Assembly: GCA_011109175.1 (NCBI GenBank)
Contig: RDEW01000051.1
Location: forward strand, 118,685-182,684
Length of the DNA: 64,000 nt
Reading direction: 5' to 3'
Source: Dicyema japonicum
Lineage: Eukaryota; Dicyemida; Rhombozoa; Dicyemidae
Part shown: piece by piece, positions 20,127-29,865 of the stretch
Numbering within the stretch: the stretch's first letter is position 1
Layout of the letters: each line of letters opens with the position of its first letter
The notes under the pieces: model-generated
The model's input: only the letters and a program-made list of their open reading frames with translations
Databases searched by the model: none
What the model was told of the DNA's origin: nothing
Position numbers and translations under genes: made by a program

Positions 20127-20684
20127 TTAAGTTTTAGGTCTCGGTAGTGGGTGGAACTTTTTGACGAACTCAATATAGTCCAAATTACCATCAACGTCCG
20201 GTTCGGTTACTTTGATAAACGTTTTGATCTCATCGGCAGTGAATTCCTCCCCAGTAGTTGTTAGTACGTGCCTGAGAAGGTCCATTTGAATAAATCCATT
20301 CGCCTCCTTATCGATCACACGAAAGGCAGCCAGGATTTCACGCATTTTCTCGGGCCTTCTTTCCAACCTTTGAAGACACACGAGGAGATCGTTGAATTTT
20401 AAAATCCCGTTTTCTTTGTTACAGGAATTTATTACTTTTAAGGATGATTTCCTCGCAGAGATCCTTGATCTGTTTCTCCGTTGGGTTGAACCCACAAAGT
20501 CTCATGACTGAAGGAAGCTCTGCAGAGGTTATTGAATCATCCTCGGAGTTTGATGAATATATTTTGTAGTTCTGCCTGAACCCTGGACTTGTTTAAATAG
20601 CTTACACTGTATTTCCTCTTCCACAAAGTATTCGGGGTCAGGTGTTCCAATCTAAAAAAAACTATTTGGTGTTACTGATATCAT
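20127..20684 (-). CDS. EFCAB2: DRC8/EFCAB2-like EF-hand protein of the axonemal regulatory complex
   Basis: Start ATG 20684, stop 20127; introns of 23, 23 and 22 nt. The protein is about 160 residues, close to the usual 150-165. Matches to EFCAB2 run along its length: SSNSEDDSITSAELPSVM then CGFNPTEKQIKDL (family SNNTVDVREIGTI, LGCCPTEGEL), NGILKFNDLL, EILAAFRVIDKEANGFIQ and TADEIKTFI (family LLRAFEVLDSAKRGFLT, SQEEMEEML) and VDGNLDYIEFVKKF. EFCAB2 is DRC8, a calcium-binding-like subunit of the nexin-dynein regulatory complex in motile cilia. The loops lack most acidic ligands, as in the family. It implies the organism has motile cilia. Confidence 0.85.
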
Positions 20685-20709
20685 GTTGCTACGATATTAT
20701 TTTAATTTA

Positions 20710-20984
20710 AATTTATTAACCACGGATACACCGAGAAAGAAGGTAAAGTAAATAACTAATTAAGTGAATCCAGTTTCCACTTCTACAGAAACAGAGTCCA
20801 TCCGGAATCAACATAAAGGGTAAAAGACGTCCATACTTGCAGTTGTGGAAACCCATCCAGTGGAGTGGGGGAGAGCAAATGATCCTTTTACGTCTGGCAC
20901 TGGGTTCCACCTGGACAGTTGGATCACATGACGCCACTCTAATAGGAAGAGAGAGGAGGAACAGACGAACAAACAGAGCAATTA
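20710..20984 (-). repeat. SINE1 copy (minus), cut at its 5' end by rRNA sequence
   Basis: On the minus strand GAGTGGCGTCATGTGATCC, GGGTTTCCACAACTGC, CTGATTCCGGATGGACTC and CTTTCTCGGTGTATCCGTGG TTAATAAAT. The 5' end stops around 20985, where 28S-like sequence begins on the other strand. Confidence 0.75.
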
Positions 20985-21369
20985 CTCAAATGGGAACTTT
21001 GAGGGCCTTTGTGGACACGAGAGAGTTGTTGGTCATGGAGACCTTATCCGCAAAGCATGGCAGTTTCTGCCGTGTCCGATACATGTCTGTCGTTTCATAA
21101 AACGCCTGTAGCATTTTATCAGTCACTTGAGCTGTACCAATAACCACAGCAGGTCTCCACGGTTAGCAGCCTCTGGTGAATAGATAAACGCTGACAAGGA
21201 AAGTCGGCAAAATAGATCTGTACCTTCGGTAGAAGATTGGCTTTACGGGTTGAGCCTATATTGCTCTATTTCTGTTGTGATAGTTTGCTATTGCTTGATA
21301 TAGGGGGGCTTATGAACGGGTGAACGGCGTGAGTAACTATCACTCTCTTAAGGTAGCCAAATCCCTCGT
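20985..21369 (+). pseudogene. 28S rRNA fragment (pseudogene)
   Basis: GGGAACTTTGAGGGCC, CACAGCAGGTCTCCACGG, GGAAAGTCGGCAAAATAGAT, CTTCGG and GAGTAACTATCACTCTCTTA, then AGGTAGCCAAATCCCTCGT match eukaryotic large-subunit rRNA in order, with most of the variable domains missing. The last block is the target region of R2 elements, and the match ends about 20 bases after the R2 cut site. Changes at nearly universal positions (ACTATCACTC for ACTATGACTC) and truncation at both ends argue against function. Confidence 0.8.
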
Positions 21370-21439
21370 AATTTAATTTAAATAAATTCACTTAATTTAA
21401 ATATTTGATAAATTTAAATTATAATTCAAATTAAACAAT

Positions 21440-21590
21440 AGTGTCTTGAAAATGAGAAGAGCTGTACAGGATTCTAGACCTCGCCGAACGCGTCCTCTCC
21501 CATGTCGGTCTGGGATCGCTTAGTTAGTTGAGAACTTTTACTTTTTTCTCTTTGACCCAGTGATCCTGGGGTAATAATAATGAATGTCGA
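21440..21590 (+). repeat. LINE D-type 3' end (plus)
   Basis: AGAAGAGCTGTACAGGATTC, CCCATGTCGGTCTGGGATCG and TTGACCCAGTGATCCTGG GGTAATAATAATG match the 3' end of LINE D (reverse of 36665-36800) nearly base for base, including the AAT-repeat tail. Confidence 0.8.
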
Positions 21591-21719
21591 TGTCAACGGA
21601 TCAACAGAATGGCTAACTGAGGGAACAATGAGTTCTGATATATTTTTTAAGAATATATTTATTTGTTATAATTAAAAACCAAAAATAAGAGAAACTTATT
21701 TAATCATCACCCTTTAATT

Positions 21720-22990
21720 TTGGTGAGAGCTACTTTGACATCTTTTTGGATACAATTTTTGATATGTCGGGCTCAGCTATTCCTATAGTTCCGACTTATT
21801 AAAGCGGATAAATTTTCATCTGTTAGTTTTGTTCTTTGAGCAGTTTTTGCAAATTTCATAAATGGAAGAAGCTTTACAGGAAGATATGAAAAGATGCAGG
21901 TATTCCAACCCCAAATACTTAGCTTTGAATATAGAATCTGATTGGGATTCCAATAGTCACTACTTTCATCTGCTTTTTATTTCGTCTGTGTTAAAAGTGA
22001 CAAATGATGACCAGGGATTTAAATTTTCTATTTCAGCTCGCAATTTGTCAGCAACACCAGCATGTCGTCCAACCATATTCGGAGCACAATCATAGGAGTT
22101 TTTTAAAATCAAACCCACAGTCAAAGAGAATTTAAGTAGTTTTACAAAGATTCCTTCTTGTGGTAGTATGGTGCCAGTTCGAGAAATTCTTTATAAATAT
22201 TAAAATCTGAACCACAGGCTCTAATTGTGCAATTCCAACAACGTCGACTGTTTCATTGATCGCAATTGAAAAATACTCAAATTTTAACAATCCAGACTTT
22301 AATTGGTGTTTCAGACATTCCATTGTTCGGTAACAGTGTTTCTGAAATATCTTTGCTACGATGCTAAAAAGGGTTTGACGAGTGACGCCATGATCATTCA
22401 CTGCGGAACTGGATAGTCTAAAAGGACATACACCCTAAAAAAAGAAAACAAAGAAGTGAAGAATATCCTTGATCCTTCCTCGATTAGCTATCATAACTGT
22501 TCTTTGCTTAAAATAAAGTGTGTGTTCTGCTGTGGGGAGCGATAACTGATATGGCTCCCCGGAAAGTGCGAACATTAAAGTGGCGTTGTCTGACAAATAA
22601 TTTTTGCTGTTTTTACAAGGAATTGCTTAATGAAATAACCATCGCAATATGATTTTCCATTCATTGCAAGCAGTCTCCTGATTTCATAGTTTGCAGTAAC
22701 CGACGCAGTACTTCGATTATGATTTTTGTGAAAAGAGTCTGTGACGCAGTTAATTTTTTCGCAATTCATTTAACTTTGGAGCACCCTTTGGACCTTCTTG
22801 GTTAATAAGGCAACTTAGTATCTTTGAAATAATTGTATGATCGATGACTAGATTGGTAATGCCTTTTAGGTTGTATTTTTTCGGTATAACAATGAAGTGG
22901 TTACATGTCAAAAATGTATTTTTCTAACAACCGTGCAAAGATAGAGTTCTCATTTATCTTGAAACACTCTCCGTTCACGTTCAAACACCG
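21720..22990 (-). pseudogene. hAT transposase relic (GTF2IRD2/ZBED-like), split by a SINE2
   Basis: Minus strand: FIVIPKKYNLK (22860 region, family V.K.YNLKRH), ASVTANYEIRRLLAMNGKSY at 22575-22769 (family ASYEV..LIA..GKPF.DGEFIK), then after the SINE2 insertion KFEYFSIAINETVDVVGIAQ (family FEYFSIAIDESTD..GTAQL) and CAPNMVGRHAGVADKL (family GAPSMVGR..G). Stops and the insertion inactivate it. Confidence 0.8.
22355..22582 (+). repeat. SINE2 copy inserted in a hAT relic (plus)
   Basis: CTACGATGC head remnant, GACGAGTGACGCC, CACTGCGGAACTGGATAGTC, GATTAGCTATCATAACTG, AAAATAAAGTGTGTGTTCTG and ATGGCTCCCC. It has no clear TTA tail. Confidence 0.75.
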
Positions 22991-23119
22991 ATTCTTAGTT
23001 CCAGAAAAAGCACGTGACATTGACAAAACACGATTTAAAAATATTATTAAAAAATTTAATTAAATTTAAAAAATAACAAAATGATTTTTTGTATTTTATA
23101 GTCATTAAATCGGGCCGCA

Positions 23120-23338
23120 GGCTTGACGAGTGACGCCGTCATCAGTGGACTCTCACTGCGGAACTGGATTGTCTAGAAAGGACCCACACACAAGAAAAAG
23201 AAAAAAAAAGAAGTGAAGATCATTCCTTGGTTCTACGATTAGTTAAAATTAACTGTTCTTTACTTAAATAAAGTGTGTGTCCTGCCTATGCGGAGCTAAT
23301 ACCACGGCTCCGTGAAAAAGGCTGTTATTATTATTATT
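23120..23338 (+). repeat. SINE2 copy with target duplication and TTA tail (plus)
   Basis: GACGAGTGACGCCGTCATC to GTGTGTCCTGCCTATGCGG, GCTCCGTGAAAAAGG and a TTATTATTATTATTAT tail. ATCGGGCCGCA stands on both sides (23109-23119 and 23339-23349), an 11-bp target-site duplication. The tRNA-like head is missing, so it was 5'-truncated when it inserted. Confidence 0.88.
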
Positions 23339-23349
23339 ATCGGGCCGCA

Positions 23350-24055
23350 CCTATGCGTGTCGAGGGCAGCATGCTTGACACCCCTGCTCTACTGAGTCAA
23401 CTCAATATAACGATCTTCGAATGGTGGGCAGTACAAGTTTATGGATCGATCATCCACTCATGGGAGCTATACCCATGAATTCCTCCGTTTTCGTGAGGAA
23501 GAAGCTCAGTTTTCTTTTTTGTCCAAATGAAAGTCAAGGTTCTCTCTCTAATCGACTTTCTTTGCTTTCACGAGAGAGGTTCTTCAGGGAAACAGTGGTA
23601 CGACAGAAGACCACAGAAGATGCTAATTCCGTGAACTGGGATTACCCGTTTGAACTGGATATTTCTTTTATCTTTCTTGGTGACAAAACTTACGGTTCTG
23701 AATAATAAAACCTACTTCAAATCGGTAAGAATGTTAACTGAATATCGGGAGTTCCTCAGCAGTCCTCACTTAATTAGTTGGCTTAACATTCTTTTACGTT
23801 ACATTCTTGTGATTGATGGGACAAATGAAGCTATTTTGGTAAATGTGATGATGTCTCTTAGACATGTTTCCGGAGTACCTCACTCTCGTAAGCTTATCTT
23901 CCTTAGTGGATGATATTCAGTCCCGACTATGACTCCGAAAATAAGGTTTGACCCCCACTTTTTTGTATTCTGCGCTATTATGTGCTGATTAATTTCGTAG
24001 CAATGAGTTGATCCTCGCTATTTTTCACGCTAAGTTTCCGTTGGCTTACCTCAAC
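23350..24055. other. Unidentified sequence with medium plus-strand frames
   Basis: Frames of 65-95 codons overlap here on the plus strand but I recognise none. It may be the coding part of a further mobile element. Confidence 0.25.
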
Positions 24056-25060
24056 CAGACATAGTCAGCCATAGTTTGGAAAAACTCAAGAACTCAATCA
24101 TCACGTCCATTCTGCAGCCAGGAAAACCGAAAGGAGATCCCACATCCCACCGGCTGTTTCACTAACTTGCATGCCCCCACCGGTCACTCCCTCGATCTAA
24201 CAACGTTGTCACGGCTTTAATGCGGTTCCATAGACACGTGGACAGTTTGCGAACTCTCAAGACGGCTTGGGAAAGTTTGTTACGATAACCTCAGATTGAG
24301 ATTACTACCAAACGGTGTGCTCCAGGGTTCTCCACTCTCCTCAGCCTCTTTAACCTGTTCCTGCACGACCTATCTACGGCCAATGATGAAGATTCCCTAT
24401 TGACCGTTCTGCATCCCCCAAGACCCAACTGAAGGGAGTACACGAGTACCTAACCGTCTTATAATATCAACCACCAGGTCAACATGCACCCTGTTCACCT
24501 CTGAGTGTAAAATAAGGAGGAACCCAAAATTTTAATTGATCTGTTCAAACACCCGTCACTCGCTCTACAATTCTGGGAGTCACATATGACAAACTGATGT
24601 GTTTTACCATAATCCAGAAATTAAACTCCATAAGTGCATTGGTTCCTAGGAATCTTATCCACGTGGACGAAATTTATCAACAAACTATCCCCCGACTGTG
24701 GAGTACGCCTCAGTCGAGTTGATTCTCGCTTTCCTAGGCAAAACTTAAAAAGTCTCTACTCTATATCAAAAGACCCTCAGTATGCTGAGCTCTCAAGCAG
24801 GAATAACCTCCGAACTCCTACTAACGGAAGGTCTTTGCTTCCCCTTACAATATTTTGTGCGAAAGAAGATCGATCGGCACAGAAATTACTTCTCCCGATT
24901 GATTTCCTTTGCGAACTCATAGGGAGACGTTTCCGATCAACGGCGGGCACGAAGGGGAACATAGCCACAGGATGGTAGGACTGATCGCGGTGACTGAGAT
25001 CACTTAATAGGTTGACTTTTTCCTTGCCTTTCTTCCTCGGTAGCCTTTGGATTCAATAAA
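24056..25060 (+). pseudogene. LINE reverse transcriptase copy, badly decayed (plus)
   Basis: LRLLPNGVLQGSPLSSA near 24300, a degenerate LHDLSTANDEDSLL, a C-terminal segment, and GAGATCACTTAATAGGTTGA then TTTCTTCCTCGGTAGCC at the 3' end. The YADD box is not readable. Many frame changes. Confidence 0.7.
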
Positions 25061-25490
25061 AAACTATTTTTTGCAAAATTGTCACATCATACCCCACGTG
25101 AGTTGATAGAAAATGAGAGTATCATTCCTACACTGTCCATGCAGACGACTTAATAATTGTCCTATGTCATAGCGTGGGATGACAAGACCAGTTTATCACT
25201 AACAATCTCTGAGTTTTGCCTCAAGAGATCGGTCCCCTTTTCCTTTAAAAAACGAAAAATACGGATAATGGAATAGAGTTTTGTAACTGAAGTTTCAAGA
25301 TCATTATGTGATTGGGGATAAAGGAGATTAACGGAAGACCAAGAGAACTTCAATCGAAAGCTATAATCAAAAGCGCATTAGTTAACGAAAACTTTTCAAT
25401 CCATGTTGTGACCGAAGAGCATTTAGATTTTGTTGTTAAGGGAGTTTCCACAGATGAAAAAAAGTCTATTATCAAAAAATAAATTGTAAT
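25061..25490. other. Unassigned; short plus-strand frame to 25482
   Basis: A plus-strand frame ending in a TAA at 25480-25482 includes EEHLDFVVKGVSTDEKKSII and looks protein-like but is not recognised and has no start that I can place. One CACGTG near 25097. Confidence 0.25.
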
Positions 25491-25492
25491 TA

Positions 25493-25750
25493 ATTAACAC
25501 TGCAAGCTGAATTCTCCTCTTTGGGCATTGCCCTTTGTATCACTCTCACTGTTCCCCTTGTATACCACTTGAGAAAGCAAATCACTAGACAAGACAGCTC
25601 TTGGTTCCTCTTCGACGTCACCTCCGAGTTCAAAGCCTCTTGATCAACTTTCAGCCCATGTCTATGCTCTTTTAACATGCTCTCTAAAGTTTTTTTAATC
25701 GTCATGATTGGATGTACGCCCTTGTAGACATCCAAGTTGAGTCTTTCCAT
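25493..25750 (-). CDS. Unidentified 86-residue open frame
   Basis: An ATG-started minus-strand frame that ends just beside a SINE2 insertion. Composition is charged (KTLESMLKEHRHGLKVDQ). No domain recognised; it may be part of a mobile element. Confidence 0.25.
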
Positions 25751-25775
25751 ATAGGACTTGTAGTACTTTGTACTA

Positions 25776-26104
25776 ATAATAATATAATAATAACAGCTTT
25801 TTCACGGAACCGTGGTATTAGCTCCGCATAGGCAGGACACACACTTTATTTAAGTAAAGAACAGTTAATTTTAACTAATCGTAGAACCAAGGAATGATTC
25901 TTCACTTCTTTTTTTTCTTTTCTTGTGTGAGTGTCCTTTCTAGACAATCCAGTTCCGCAGTGAGTATTCACTGATGACGGCGTCACTCGTCAACCCTTTC
26001 CGCATCGTAGATGCGTGGAACCTCTCCACCAGGTGAACAGCAGCGAGATTCGGAACCCGTAGCCTAAGCCACTTAAGCCCGACACCTAACCACTAAGTCA
26101 CCCG
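25776..26104 (-). repeat. SINE2, full-length reference copy with tRNA-like head (minus)
   Basis: On the minus strand: head with GGGTGACTTAGTGGTTAGG (A-box) and GGGTTCCGAATCTCG (B-box), then AGAGGTTCCACGCATCTACG, GACGAGTGACGCCGTCATC, GATTAGTTAAAATTAACTG, CTTAAATAAAGTGTGTGTCC, TGCCTATGCGGAGCTAATAC and a tail of TTA repeats. ACTTTGTACTA (25765-25775) and ACTTTGTTACTA (26105-26116) flank it as an imperfect target duplication. About 329 bp; the tRNA-like head and pol III boxes define a tRNA-derived SINE. Confidence 0.88.
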
Positions 26105-26116
26105 ACTTTGTTACTA

Positions 26117-27220
26117 CTCCGTCCCATGTAAAAACAATCTGAATTATTGTCATCTTGGCCTTGTGAATTTGTGCTAGTTGTCCTGCCAGAAGATCGTATT
26201 TGTGGAGTTATTCCACTTCAACATGTTTTAGCTAAATAATGACTTTTTTGACTGAACACTGTTGACGTATTTTATACAAAAGCTCGAAAAATTATAAAAT
26301 AAAAATCAATAAAAATTTGAATTTATTGACCTTAAAAATTAAATTTTGACCAGTTTTGACAGTACAAAAAATTTTGACTTTTTGAAGGAACAAAAATAGG
26401 AGACATTAGCACTGATTCCCACATTTTGACGATAAAAACGAAATTTTTAATTTTGTGCAAAAACGTGTTTGATGCAAATTTATTCAACTGTAATGCCTAA
26501 TGGTCTCATTATGGTAGTCACTTGATTATTACTGATAGGTTTGACTTTGGAGTATTTTGTCGGGGGAAATCGAAGACTAAGATGGAAGAATATTGCCGTA
26601 ATATTTACAGTAACTCTCTCACGTGGTGATAGTGATTTAGTGTAACTTGTGATGAATATAATTCTAATAAATTGCTGACTTAAATGTGAATTGGCACTGT
26701 GTGATTTGCTCTCCTCACTCCATTGTAAGTGTTCCCACATCTGTAAGGACTAGAGGCTTTCTCCCCTTTCCACTTATGAGTAGATCTCGAAAGCAATTGA
26801 AACGAAATTGCCTTTTATTGCGGCTATTTTGGAAATATTAGTCGAAAACCTATTTCTTAGTTTCCATATTTGACCACGTGGTCTTGGATTCTCAGTTTAC
26901 GATGCTTCCCGTGATCTTTTGACTCAGATCACGTAAAGCGAAAGTATATGCTCTAAAAATGGGCATTGAAGACGCTGAAATTCAGGTTCCTTGTAACCCT
27001 ACTTATTTGAATCTTCTGAAGCCACCAACCCTAACAAGAGGTTGAGTTTCTTCCCTATCGACAATAAAACTTTAACGATCTGTCTCTCGTCTTTCTACCA
27101 GGAATGTAGGACACATTCTGAAATATTATAATTTCCCAAAAAATTAATTATTAAAATAATCAATTTCAAATAATTTTTAAAATTTAAATTTTATTAAATT
27201 GAAAACAAAAACTAATCAAG
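26117..27220. other. Intergenic; AT-rich repeat and a SINE1 piece
   Basis: 26270-26470 holds an AT-rich block (CAATAAAAATTTGAATTTAT, TTAAATTTTGACC) also seen near 32455 and, more loosely, 31440. 26690-26780 carries a SINE1 middle (TGATTTGCTCTCCTCACTCC). No gene. Confidence 0.35.
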
Positions 27221-27843
27221 TTACCTGTTCCAACAAGATTTTTCATAATAGCCATATTGTAGATTGGGTTGAGTCTAACCTAATCAAACACTGAAAACCG
27301 AATTTTGACCAACTGAACTCCAAAAACCCTCGTTATTCACCATAAACTGACCTAGTTGCTGATTTCCAATTTGACTGAGGTAGTCTAAGTTAAATGCCGA
27401 AGCATACCATAGTACGACTGCAGATAATTCTTCTGGTCTCCTTGACCTACTCTTCTCTGGCTTTGCGGAAATCCACGTGTGCCGTAACTATTGATTTAAA
27501 ATATGAATTTCGGATGACCCAAATGAAGTGATAGTTACCTTTTAGGGAGGTAATTCTGGTTATAGCCGTAATAGGGATTAAGGGACTGGAGGTAAGTTAG
27601 GTTCATGTTGATGTCAGTCGGCATTTTCCCTTTGGAAATTTTCCGATTGTGGAGATTAATCTTTTTATGAATTTTCCGCGGTTCCTCGAAAAGGGATGGG
27701 TTTAAATTCCGTGATCTCATCGGGACATGGTTCTTCAATTTTGTTTTACAGCTGCCCATGGAATAAAACCCGTTGCAGATGTTTTCGGGAGAATCATAAT
27801 TATAGCTTTCACTATTTTCGGAATTTCTTGATAAATCGCTCAT
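27221..27843 (-). CDS. Tyr/Asn/Gln-rich protein of unknown function
   Basis: Start ATG 27843, stop 27221; four exons (27539-27843, 27408-27487, 27299-27384, 27221-27274) with introns of 51, 23 and 24 nt. The frame is unbroken through all joins, which supports a real gene. The product is about 175 residues: a Ser/Asn-rich N-terminus, a basic middle (KIHKKINLHNRKISKGK), then repeated aromatic motifs LNPYYGYNQNYLPK, YLQSYYDYLSQ and LQYGYYEKS. No known domain, signal peptide or membrane segment. Such aromatic, low-complexity tails occur in RNA-binding and self-assembling proteins, but I cannot assign a role. Confidence 0.65.
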
Positions 27844-27989
27844 ATCAAATTCAATTTTTGTTCTGAATATTATTTAAAATGAGGACAGTGAATTGCCGAT
27901 TATTCTATATATTTTATTTTAAAATTAATTTTATATTTTTTTATTATTAAATAAAATTATAGATCATAATTTTATCCCCATATTAAAGT

Positions 27990-28885
27990 TATATTAAGTG
28001 GCCTTCGACTCTGTCTCAAGAAAATTCCTAGCCAGGAAATTGTTTGCCCTCCCCGTCAACCCCAATATAAAACTTTGGCTTGCTAACTTCATCAATGGAA
28101 GAAGAGCCCGGGTATACATGGATGGGACCAAATCAGTTTCAAGATTACTACCAATGGTGTCCCACAAGGTTCCCCTTTATTTCCCGCCTTATTTAACTCA
28201 TTCATTTCCAATTTACCACAACCTGATAATAAAGACGATTTCCTCCTATCATATACTGATGACCTATTAATCGGATCCCGCAATCAAGATCTTTTAAAGG
28301 CATCAGAAAGACTACAAGAATACCTTCACAAGATTCAAATTTGGCTAAATTATAACCGGCTTGATATATCTACTGAAAAATCTTCGTCCTTATTTACCTC
28401 AGACAAACGACTTGGACAAATACCTTTCACGTAGAAACTGAAAATCTTGGGGATCACCTTCGACACACACATGTCCTTTTCATCTCATATTGACGACATC
28501 TCCGGAAGCTGCTCAAAAAAGCTAGGGATAATCAAATTTATTTTCAGTGTCATTAAGACCCTGTTTCCAACATTGAAATTTTTGTACAAACAATTCATTG
28601 AGCCATCTGTCAGCAATGCCTGTACGTCATGGGGAATCAATCTGTCCTGGACGAACAAACAAAGAATCCGCGACATTCAGGCCTTGACATCCACTACTAT
28701 TAGTAATCTTGGGAAACTAGAAAAACTCCCTCCCTCGTTTCTTGAAGACCTTATCCGACAAAATGGAAAGGGATTTGCTTCACTGTGCAAGCAGTTCGAG
28801 TCCCAACAGTACACAGCCAGGACGTGTCTTATGAGAATGGTATACATCACCCCTCTATTCCTCGAATCATTCCGCCCATAGAAAA
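27990..28885 (+). pseudogene. LINE E: reverse transcriptase copy of the LINE B family (plus)
   Basis: AFDSVSRKFLARKLFALPVN, ANFINGRRARVYMDGTKSVS, a frame-shifted palm (SYTDDLLIGS instead of SYADDILIGS), FTSDKRLGQ, LKILGITFDTHMSF, CSKKLGIIKFIF and FIEPSVSNACTSWGINLSW. It is 5'-truncated in the middle of reverse transcriptase and contains frameshifts. Confidence 0.85.
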
Positions 28886-28919
28886 GTTTCGTTGGATCCC
28901 AGAAGGAAAGGATTTTATT

Positions 28920-29195
28920 TATTTAGAACCCCGGGATCACCGAGAAAGAAAGACAGAAAAAATGTCAGACAGTTAGGCAATCTCAGTTCCCGCAATCAAA
29001 TGAGTCATCCAGCGTCTGTGGTCTCCCATTGTTCCCACTACTATAGGAAAGAGCCTTCTCTCATTCCTGCAGAAGAAACTGATTTGGGAAGGGAACTTCT
29101 TTACCAATCGACCTTCTTTTGCCTTGGAAAAGGATAGACCAAGCGTGTTTCCTTCCTCCAACAGACCTGAAAGAATCCGGTTCCACGACAACAGG
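28920..29195 (-). repeat. LINE 3' end with hairpin (minus)
   Basis: On the minus strand a C-terminal frame (LSFSKAKEGRLVKKF, MGDHRRWMTHLIAG) ends and is followed by CTTTCTTTCTCGGTGATCCC GGGGTTCTAAATAAATAAA. It abuts the end of LINE E in opposite orientation. Confidence 0.6.
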
Positions 29196-29429
29196 TCATA
29201 GCTTCCGTGAGTAGGGGATCAACCATTGATCCAGAGTGAGGGCCCATCATACATATAGTTTTCCGGTATATCGAATTGATTCTGTGGAGCGTAGTCACTG
29301 ATAACGCGAATCTCCAGAAGCATCCAAATTCAAAGGAGTCCTCCAGACACGTAGAAAATGAGAAATCTGATTGAGGCCTTCACTTACTTAATTTAGTAAT
29401 TAAATTAGCTATTGGTGTTATTGGGTGGT

Positions 29430-29680
29430 TGTTGTAGCCACGTGGCGCCATGCGGTGCTGTGTGGCCAGTTGGCCAAAAATTTATTTTCCTTCCCTCGAT
29501 GGCGTCATTGGATCCAGCTTACTGAGGAGATGTAACGCCTGACCGCCATTAAAAGGATCAAACTATTCTTTCCCCGGGGACAATGTCGTTACCTGTAGAC
29601 AAGCTCTGGAACTCTGGAACGAGTCAGGATCAGTTTATAGTCACCCTTGTCATTTGAATAATTAATTTTTTAAGATGGCC
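29430..29680 (+). repeat. SINE1 copy, left arm of an inverted pair (plus)
   Basis: Head GCCACGTGGCGCCATGCGG, GATGGCGTCATTGGATCC and AAGGATCAAACTATTC. The 3' half is strongly diverged. Confidence 0.6.
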
Positions 29681-29689
29681 TTTGTGGAA

Positions 29690-29865
29690 ACCCTTCCGTA
29701 GAGTGGGGGGAGCAAATGATCATTTTTCGTGCCACTCTGGCACTGGGCTCCACCTGAGACAGGTTGATCACATGAAGCCACTCTATAGAATAGGAGAGAG
29801 AAGTAGCAGATGAAACATACAGAAATCTTCAATCAAGTAGCCACATTGAACCACGTGGCTTTATG
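29690..29865 (-). repeat. SINE1 copy, right arm of an inverted pair (minus)
   Basis: On the minus strand AAGCCACGTGGTTCAATGTG head, AGAGTGGCTTCATGTGATC, GAGCCCAGTGCCAGAGTGGC-like box and CATTTGCTCCCCCCACTC. It ends near GGAAGGGTTTCCAC, without the 3' hairpin. Confidence 0.65.

Noticed and set aside
20985-21369. A functional rRNA gene
   Set aside because: Truncated at both ends, changes at nearly invariant positions and embedded in repeats.
25120-25190. HADDLIIVL as a reverse transcriptase active site
   Set aside because: No other reverse transcriptase motif lies at the right distance; probably chance.
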